Part shown: one piece after another, positions 16,244 to 21,876 of the stretch
Position numbering within the stretch: the first letter of the stretch is position 1
How the letters are laid out: each line of letters starts with the position of its first letter
The notes under the pieces: generated by a model
Seen by the model: the letters and a program-made list of their open reading frames with translations, nothing else
Databases searched by the model: none
Told to the model about the DNA's origin: nothing
Origin: JABWBD01 sp040768665
GTDB lineage: Bacteria; Planctomycetota; Planctomycetia; Pirellulales; Thermoguttaceae
Length of the DNA: 21,876 nucleotides
NCBI GenBank assembly: GCA_040768665.1
Contig: JAXGMN010000103.1
Coordinates: 1 to 21,876, forward strand
Direction of reading: 5' to 3'
Translations under genes and position numbers: made by a program

Positions 16244-17295
16244 GACCGATTTCGGCCCGCCCGACTACCGCGAGATGATTCCGCCGATCGTGCGGGAGAA
16301 CTATGGCAAGTGGCGTTTCCACCGGATACCGCAGCCCGGCGTGCTGGAGCATGTCAGCGAGTCGGCCGCGACTGTTGACGACGGTCCGCGTCGCCTCGCC
16401 GCGTCTGGTGAGCACCGACTTTGTCCGCGAGATCTGCGAGATCGCCGACAAGTACTGCGGCGGTCATCTTCGCTTCACCACGCGGCACAATGTCGAGTTC
16501 CTGGTTTCCGACCGCGAAATTCGAGCCGCTGTTGGAGGATTTGCAGGCCTGCGGCTACCTGGTCGGGGGCGTGGGCCGCGCGATCAACAATGTGGTGCAT
16601 ACGCAGGGCTGGATCCACTGCAAGAGTGCCGTGACCGACGCCTCGGGGATCGTCAAGTCGGTGATGGACGAGTTGCACGACTATACACCGGGCGGAAACC
16701 TGTTCCGCCAAGCTGCGGATCGCGGTGGCCTGCTGCGTGAACATGTGCGGGCGCGTGCCACTGCTCCGACATCGCCATCGTCGGCATCCACCGCAAGGTG
16801 CCTCGCGTGAACGACGAGATCGTGAGCAAGTCGTGCGAGATCCCGTCGACGGTGGCCTCCTGCCCGACGGGCGCGATCCGCCCGAACCCCAAGCTCAAGA
16901 GCATCACGATCACGCCGGAGAAGTGCATGTACTGCGGCAACTGTGCGGCGGTCTGCCCGGCGGTCGACGTGATGGATCCGGAGAGCGACGGGGTTTCGAT
17001 CTGGGTGGGCGGCAAGCTGTCGAACGCCCGCACGACACCCAAGTTCTCCCGACTGGCAATCCCCTACCTGCCGAACAACCCGCCGCGGTGGCCGGAGGTG
17101 ACCGAGGCGGTGAAGAGCCTGGTGGAGGTCTGGCGCGAGCGGGCCAAGCCGGGCGAGCGGATGGGCGAGTGGATCGAGCGGATCGGTTGGGAACGCTTCT
17201 TCCAGGTCAGCGGCATTCCGTTTACCGAAAAGCACATCGACGATTTCACCCACGCCACGACGACGTTTCGATCGTCCATGCAATACCGATTCTAA
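16236..17295 (+). pseudogene. dsrB: Dissimilatory sulfite reductase beta subunit, four frameshifts
   Basis: The beta partner of DsrA. The reading frame steps by +1 four times, within about 16365-16377, 16513-16519, 16685-16709 and 16749-16758. Removing one base at each place restores one DsrB-like chain of about 350 residues. Its parts in order: N-terminus MPKTDFGPPDYREMIPPI; VREICEIADKYCGGHLRFTT; VVHTQGWIHCKSAVTDASG; the siroheme motif CCVNMCG followed by HCSDIA; the ferredoxin motif CMYCGNCAAVCP; IWVGGKLSNAR; PNNPPRWPEV; and IGWERFF. The longest uninterrupted piece is 16798-17295. The conserved residues survive between the shifts, which argues for recent damage or sequencing error rather than old decay. 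The stop (TAA, 17293-17295) overlaps the next start by one base. Confidence 0.88.
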
Positions 17296-18104
17296 TGCTG
17301 CTGGTCTTTTTGGGAACTATCCTGCCTTACCTCGCGGCTGCCGTCTTTTTGTGCGGCATGGCCTGGCGAACGTACGACTGGCTCGGCAAACCGGTCCCGG
17401 TTCCGCTGACGCTCGCCACGGTCCGCGGCGGAGCGGCGGGGCGGGCCTGGGCCGTGGCGAGAGAGCTGACGCTGTTTTCCAGCCTCTACCGCGGCGACCG
17501 GCGGCTGTGGCTTGCGGGCTGGCTAATGCACGCCTCGCTGGCGTTGATTCTGCTCGGGCATGCGGTCGGCATCGGTTTCGCCGCGGAGCAATTCCGCCTG
17601 CTGGGGTCTTCCAAAGAGGCGAGCGTCTGGCTGTCCGGTACCCTGGGCCTTGCCGCCGGGATTGCCTTCGCCGCGGCGCTGGTGGCGCTGGCGTATCGCC
17701 GGATGGCGATGGTTGCCATCCGGCGGATCTCGTCGCCGGGCGATTACCTCGCCCTGGGCATGCTGCTGTTTGTTGCCGGCACGGGGTTGGCAATGCGACT
17801 CGGCCCCCAAGAGGTCGATCTGCCGGCGATTCGCAGCTACCTGGGCGGGCTGATCACGCTGCGGCCCGGCCCGATGCCCGAGCAGTGGTTGTTCGTCGTT
17901 CATTTCACGGCATTCTGCGCGCTGTTGCTGTGTTTCCCGTTTTCGAAGCTGGTCCACCTGACCGGGGCCATCGTGACGCGAAGCCTTGTGGCTGAGGATC
18001 CGCCAATATACCCAACTCCTGCCGGATCGCGGCGCGGCCCGTGGTTTCGGTCTGGCCGTGACCGAGAGATGGTGGAGAGCGGGCCTGGGCGAGGGAGTTT
18101 TTAG
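17295..18104 (+). CDS. dsrM: DsrM-like membrane di-heme b subunit (NarI family)
   Basis: 269 residues with about five membrane helices (roughly 3-23, 71-95, 112-134, 150-169, 197-220). Two His pairs match the di-heme b pattern of nitrate reductase gamma subunits: His79 and His89 (10 apart) in helix 2, and His203 and His221 (18 apart) in the last helix. In sulfur metabolism DsrM exchanges electrons with the quinone pool and, with the iron-sulfur protein DsrK, links the membrane to DsrC/sulfite reduction. Its ATG overlaps the dsrB stop (TAATG), so it belongs to the same transcript. No dsrK follows. The last ~35 residues (from PTPAGSRRGPW) are Gly/Arg-rich and look less conserved, so the natural 3' end or the downstream operon may be lost. 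DsrM is preferred over NarI because of context. Confidence 0.8.
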   Translation: MLLVFLGTILPYLAAAVFLCGMAWRTYDWLGKPVPVPLTLATVRGGAAGRAWAVARELTLFSSLYRGDRRLWLAGWLMHASLALILLGHAVGIGFAAEQFRLLGSSKEASVWLSGTLGLAAGIAFAAALVALAYRRMAMVAIRRISSPGDYLALGMLLFVAGTGLAMRLGPQEVDLPAIRSYLGGLITLRPGPMPEQWLFVVHFTAFCALLLCFPFSKLVHLTGAIVTRSLVAEDPPIYPTPAGSRRGPWFRSGRDREMVESGPGRGSF

Positions 18105-18517
18105 CCATCTCGAGTTTTCCGCAAACAAAGTCGGGCGAGGCGCTCGGCTGTAAGTAACGGTGGAGGCTGGTGTTGTGTCGCGGGTCGTGCGCGCAAGTTC
18201 GCACCGTCCAAAAGCTGGGTGTCTAAAAAGTCGGTAGTGGTCAGTTGTTAGTGATCAGTCTGTTCGCGTGTGGGGACGGTTGGCCCCGCCCGGTGGCAAG
18301 CCGGCACGAGTTTTCGGGGTGTAAATTGCCAAAGAACAAAATAGGGTTCGCTTGTTCAGTATTCATGATACCGTTGCGGCGAGAGCTGTCAAGCAGATTT
18401 TCCAGGCCAAGATGTGATCCTTGGTCGCCGACCCATGCCCGCCAAAGCGTCTGAACGAGAACGATCGCGGAACGACAGTTTTGTTCGCCCACGAACACCA
18501 ATGAAGGGAGCGTCGCC
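18105..18517. other. Intergenic region after the dsr cluster
   Basis: About 413 nt between the DsrM-like gene and the DUF4091 gene. I see no credible gene, repeat copy or strong terminator. Reading frames on either strand are short or lack protein-like character. GAAGGGAG (18503-18510) is the ribosome site of the next gene, 7 nt before its ATG. The rest of the dsr operon would be expected here if the cluster were complete. Confidence 0.5.
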
Positions 18518-21500
18518 ATGTTAACCGCCTTCCGAGACAAACTTCGATCCTCTTTGAAAAAAGTGTGGCTCGCCCTGCTCATCCTGCCAACATTTGCACA
18601 AGCCGAGCAGCTCATCCCCAATCCCGACTTCACCGAGGGCAACGGCGGCCCTGCCGGTTGGAAGCTCACCGGCGGACAAGGCCGTTGGGTCGACCGCCAG
18701 TGGGTCGAAGTGACCGGACGCGGCGAGGACTCCAACGACTGGCGGTGCGACGTCGCTTTCCAGCCCGGGCAGTTGTATCACTTCCGGATGCGAGCGCGGC
18801 GTCCCAGCGGGAGCGGGCTGGCCGTGAGCGGCCCGAGTTTCGCCAACCGCGATTTCTCGAGCATTCCTGGCGATTGGCGGTGGTTCGACTTCGTCTGCCG
18901 GGCTCCCGACAGCGTCTCCGACGGCTACGTTCGCGTCGGGCAGTGGCAGACGACCGGAACTACCCAGTTCGACGCCGTCCGCCTCAATCCAGCGATGGCG
19001 GTTCACCGCCAGGCCGGCAGCCATACGCTGGGCGACGGGGAATCGATCCTCGACGGCCAGTACCGGTTCTACGGCACGTTCGGCCATCTGGGGAGCAACC
19101 ATCATCGCACGCTGGCCAGCGCCAACGCCTGGTTCAACAGCGACCGCTGGTGCTTTGGCGAGGCGAGCGAAGTCGTCTACCGTTTCGAACTTCCCGGCCA
19201 CCGGTTCCTGGCCGGCGACGTGAAGTTCAACGTCAATCACTACACCGGCGGCGGCGCGGTCGCCGAGATCAGCCGCGACGGCGAGAAGTGGCACACGCTG
19301 GCCACTCAGCAAACCGTCGGCGATGCCGAGGCCCGGGTTCCGGCGGAACTGCTGCCGGCCCAATCCCTCCGGCTGCGATTCCGGGCGACCAAGGGGAGCA
19401 ATTTCCAGATCAACCGGGTGGAGTTCCAGGGGAATCTGAGCGATCCCCCGCCCGACGCCACCGGCGAGACCATTTATGCCGATCTGGAGAGCACGAGCCC
19501 GCAACTGTCGATCGAATCGATGACGCTGGAAGAGGCCGGCGGGGCCGGGCGAACTGCGGTGGCGATGGTCGTCAAAAACACGGCATCGAAGGCGGCCGAG
19601 ATGACGGTGTCGGCTTCGCTTCAATCGGGAGAACAGGATCCGGTCGAACTGCCTGCCAAGAAGGCCGAGATCCCTGCCGGCGCGTCGACACCGCTGGCGA
19701 TCAGCATTCCGGCGCGCCAGCCCGGCGAGCATCGCGTCGCTTTGCGCATTGAGCCCGCCCAAGGCGAACCGCTCCGCACCACGCTCGCGTTCTCCGTACC
19801 CGACTATTACCGCACCGACTACGGCGAGCTCTTATCCGGCGGCACGGGCAATCTGGCCGTCTGGTGGTGCGACGCGACGCACAAGATTCCCCGCAACCGC
19901 CCGGCGCCTGCGAAGGTCGGCAAGTTCGTACGTCTTGCCGCCGCGGGCAACGATTGGGAGGCGGTGCAGATCGTCGTCCGGCCGGATCGTCCGCTCAAGA
20001 ACTTGACCGCGCGGACCGGCGATTTCGTCCTCACCCAAAGCGATCGAGCACGCATTCGCGGCGCAGCCACGCAGATCCCGGAAGAGAGCATCCGTATTTT
20101 GCGGGTGTATTATCACTTCGTCGATCATCCGACCGACCGCACCGGGGTCCGCGACTGGTGGCCCGACGCTTTACCGCCGCTCGACGAACCGATTGAGGTC
20201 CCGGCCGGAGTAAACCAGCCGCTTTGGATCCTCGTCTACGTTCCTGCCAATGCGGTGCCGGGTGAGTACGAGGGCGAAGTGGCACTGGACGCGGAAGGCT
20301 GGTCCGCGACGGTTCCCGTCCGCCTTCAGGTCTGGGGCTTTTCGCTTCCCCAAAGCAACCATCTGTCGACCGCCTTCGGGTTCAGCCCTGGGACGGCTTT
20401 CCAGTATCACCAGGTGAAAACGGAAGAAGACAAGCGGAAGCTCCTCGATTTGTACTTCCAGAGTTTCGCGGAGCACCGCATCAGTCCCTACGATCCGGTG
20501 CCCCTGGACCCGATCCGGGTGAACTTCATGCCGGAGGCGGATCCGCCCCGCGCGGAAGTCGATTTCTCGGCCTTCGAATCGGCCATGGCCCGGGCCATCG
20601 ACAAGTATCACTTTACCGGCTATCGGCTGCCGATCCAGGGGATGGGCGGAGGGACCTTCCACGCCCGTCACGAACCGAAGATCGGTCAGTACGGCGAACA
20701 GTCGCCCCAATACCAGGCGATGTTTTCCAGCTACGTGAAGCAGTTGGAGCGGCACCTCGGCCGCCGCGGATGGCTCGACCTGGCTTACGTGTACTGGTTC
20801 GACGAACCGGCGCCCAAGGATTACGAATTTGTCCGCAACGGCATGGAGCGGATCAAGCGCGATGCACCGGGGATCCGGACGATGCTCACGGAGGAGCCGA
20901 ATGAAGCCCTGGCCGGGCCGGTCGACATCTGGTGTCCCGTCACGCCGAACTACGACCACAAAGCCGCCGAAAAACGCCGGGCTGACGGCGACCGCTTCTG
21001 GTGGTATGTCTGCACGGGCCCCAAGGCCCCCTACTGCACGCTCTTTATCGACCATCCGGCCACGGAGCTGCGCGTGTGGCACTGGCAGACGTGGCAGCGG
21101 AACATCGTCGGCACCCTTGTCTGGCAGTCGAACTACTGGACCTCTTCGGCCGCCTTCCCTGACAAGCCCCAGAACCCCTACGACGATCCGATGGGCTACG
21201 TCAGCGGTTATTCCACGGCCCGCGGCGTGAAACGGTTCTGGGGCAACGGCGATGGGCGCTTTATCTACCCGCCTCTGGCCGCGGCCGTGCCCGGTGCCTC
21301 GGGCTCCGATCCGGTCCTCGAACCGCCGGTCTCCAGCATCCGCTGGGAAATGCTCCGCGAGGGCGTCGAGGATTACGAGTTCCTTTACCTCTTGCGTGAT
21401 AAGTTCGAGGCTCGCCGCAAGGATCTCACGCCGGAGCGAATCCGCGAGCACGAGGCCCTGCTGGAGGTCCCCGCGTCGATTACCTCCGACATGACGACGT

Positions 21501-21574
21501 TTACGACGGATCCGGCGCCGATTTACGCGCGGCGCGCGGCGGTTGCGGTGGCGATTGAAGAACTGTCGCGGTAG
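18518..21574 (+). CDS. Secreted multidomain DUF4091 / GH123-like glycosidase
   Basis: 1018 residues. A signal peptide (about 1-29, ending AQA) leads to a first beta-sandwich of carbohydrate-binding type (about 32-165, starting LIPNPDFTEGN). A second strand-rich domain covers about 166-312, and an Ig/CARDB-like domain about 325-430. The catalytic part begins near 445 (AVWWCDATHKIPR) with a small beta domain and a barrel. YWFDEP places adjacent Asp762-Glu763 where GH123 enzymes carry their substrate-assisted catalytic pair. The C-terminal DUF4091 signature (SIRWEMLREGVEDYEFLYLL) is at 940-959. GH123 enzymes remove beta-linked N-acetylgalactosamine; DUF4091 proteins are mostly untested, so the substrate here is inference. 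Start: ATG at 18518 with GAAGGGAG 7 nt upstream. The gene is intact and stands alone on the plus strand. Confidence 0.9.
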   Translation: MLTAFRDKLRSSLKKVWLALLILPTFAQAEQLIPNPDFTEGNGGPAGWKLTGGQGRWVDRQWVEVTGRGEDSNDWRCDVAFQPGQLYHFRMRARRPSGSGLAVSGPSFANRDFSSIPGDWRWFDFVCRAPDSVSDGYVRVGQWQTTGTTQFDAVRLNPAMAVHRQAGSHTLGDGESILDGQYRFYGTFGHLGSNHHRTLASANAWFNSDRWCFGEASEVVYRFELPGHRFLAGDVKFNVNHYTGGGAVAEISRDGEKWHTLATQQTVGDAEARVPAELLPAQSLRLRFRATKGSNFQINRVEFQGNLSDPPPDATGETIYADLESTSPQLSIESMTLEEAGGAGRTAVAMVVKNTASKAAEMTVSASLQSGEQDPVELPAKKAEIPAGASTPLAISIPARQPGEHRVALRIEPAQGEPLRTTLAFSVPDYYRTDYGELLSGGTGNLAVWWCDATHKIPRNRPAPAKVGKFVRLAAAGNDWEAVQIVVRPDRPLKNLTARTGDFVLTQSDRARIRGAATQIPEESIRILRVYYHFVDHPTDRTGVRDWWPDALPPLDEPIEVPAGVNQPLWILVYVPANAVPGEYEGEVALDAEGWSATVPVRLQVWGFSLPQSNHLSTAFGFSPGTAFQYHQVKTEEDKRKLLDLYFQSFAEHRISPYDPVPLDPIRVNFMPEADPPRAEVDFSAFESAMARAIDKYHFTGYRLPIQGMGGGTFHARHEPKIGQYGEQSPQYQAMFSSYVKQLERHLGRRGWLDLAYVYWFDEPAPKDYEFVRNGMERIKRDAPGIRTMLTEEPNEALAGPVDIWCPVTPNYDHKAAEKRRADGDRFWWYVCTGPKAPYCTLFIDHPATELRVWHWQTWQRNIVGTLVWQSNYWTSSAAFPDKPQNPYDDPMGYVSGYSTARGVKRFWGNGDGRFIYPPLAAAVPGASGSDPVLEPPVSSIRWEMLREGVEDYEFLYLLRDKFEARRKDLTPERIREHEALLEVPASITSDMTTFTTDPAPIYARRAAVAVAIEELSR

Positions 21575-21606
21575 CTGAGATCTCGGCCGTGAGTTGCGGA
21601 TTCTCG

Positions 21607-21628
21607 CCGGCCCAGGATGGCGGGCCGG
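21607..21628 (+). terminator. Hairpin after the DUF4091 gene
   Basis: CCGGCCC and GGGCCGG are perfect complements around an 8-nt loop, 33 nt after the stop codon. There is no T-run behind it, so it may be a factor-dependent terminator or simply a GC-rich extragenic hairpin. Confidence 0.4.
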
Positions 21629-21842
21629 ATGCGGCAGAGGCGGCGGTGCGGCAGGCGGCACCCGATGCTGACGCCGTTTGACGTGGATGAGCGGGCGATT
21701 CGGCTCAGGACTGCCGACAGGTTTTCCCCATTCGAGAATTGCCACGGGCCGGCTTGGACGCCCCTTAAACGCCAAGTGTACAGGCATTTACTGGAATGGG
21801 AGGCTGCGCCGGGTTGATTCTATGGGTACGCATGTTCTAGTA

Positions 21843-21875
21843 GTGACACGTACACCACTCGTGGACCCGTGTCAC
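21843..21875. repeat. Inverted repeat at the right window edge
   Basis: GTGACACG and CGTGTCAC are exact complements. Inside them CCAC and GTGG also face each other around TC, giving a nested palindrome. It could be a repeat end or a terminator for a gene outside the window; it is cut close to the edge and cannot be judged further. Confidence 0.4.
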
Positions 21876-21876
21876 C

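Larger units (their letters stand above)
21575..21876. other. Downstream region without a recognised gene
   Basis: About 300 nt up to the window edge. The one plus-strand frame of 66 codons (21617-21817) is Arg-rich with no recognisable features and is probably not a gene. The region holds two hairpins, listed separately. Confidence 0.5.

Noticed and set aside
14671..16278. 535-codon plus-strand open frame across the ferredoxin and dsrA
   Set aside because: It is a shifted frame of two genes with unmistakable cysteine motifs in another frame; its product is Arg-rich and unlike any protein family I know.
16725..18104. A single 459-residue protein joining part of dsrB and dsrM
   Set aside because: The shared frame arises from the dsrB frameshifts. 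The true dsrM start at 17295 overlaps the dsrB stop, and the upstream part is out-of-frame dsrB.
20171..21787. 538-codon minus-strand open frame
   Set aside because: It is the antisense of the DUF4091 gene, whose plus-strand product has clear domains; the minus product is Arg/Pro/His-rich without recognisable features.

Overview
The window looks like a piece of a high-GC planctomycete genome (class-level guess: Planctomycetia or Pirellulales-like). It has large envelope proteins of a kind I know mainly from planctomycetes, a rich set of secreted carbohydrate-active enzymes (GH16, sialate O-acetylesterase, DUF4091/GH123-like), a DUF6807 'PmoA-like' protein, and REP/MITE-like repeats between genes. 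It could be from a metagenome assembly: one gene pair is mutually truncated at a single point, and one gene has four frameshifts. No rRNA, tRNA, CRISPR array or classical insertion sequence is visible.

Layout. 1-8011, minus strand: two overlapping genes (A upstream, B downstream) for related giant exported membrane proteins. B runs off the left edge and contains a second copy of the module. 8467-8856: a small unrecognised protein. 8886-9617: the first two thirds of a histone-deacetylase/acetylpolyamine-amidohydrolase-family enzyme, which collides head-on at about 9557 with the 3' end of a DUF6807 gene (9500-10459, minus). 10520-10756: an intergenic region with a palindrome, a good sigma70-type promoter and repeat copy 1. 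10870-14432: a convergent pair, a secreted GH16 enzyme with an inserted and apparently permuted discoidin-like domain, and a sialate O-acetylesterase with an extra C-terminal domain. Repeat copy 2 lies beyond this pair.

14783-18104, plus strand: a compact dissimilatory sulfur gene cluster, 2[4Fe-4S] ferredoxin - dsrA - dsrB - dsrM-like, with overlapping or near-overlapping genes. dsrA is intact. dsrB keeps all expected motifs but is broken by four +1 shifts. The cluster stops after dsrM; no dsrC, dsrK, dsrJOP, dsrD or dsrEFH is present here. 18518-21574: a 1018-residue secreted multidomain DUF4091/GH123-like glycosidase.

How they may work together (inference): GH16, the sialate esterase, the DUF6807 protein and the DUF4091 enzyme fit breakdown of complex, acetylated or amino-sugar-containing polysaccharides outside the cytoplasm. 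The dsr genes would give siroheme sulfite reductase chemistry coupled to a ferredoxin and a membrane di-heme quinone module. Their direction (reductive or oxidative) cannot be decided from this window. The dsr cluster in a planctomycete-like background, the modular envelope proteins, and the permuted domain in GH16 are the most unusual items.
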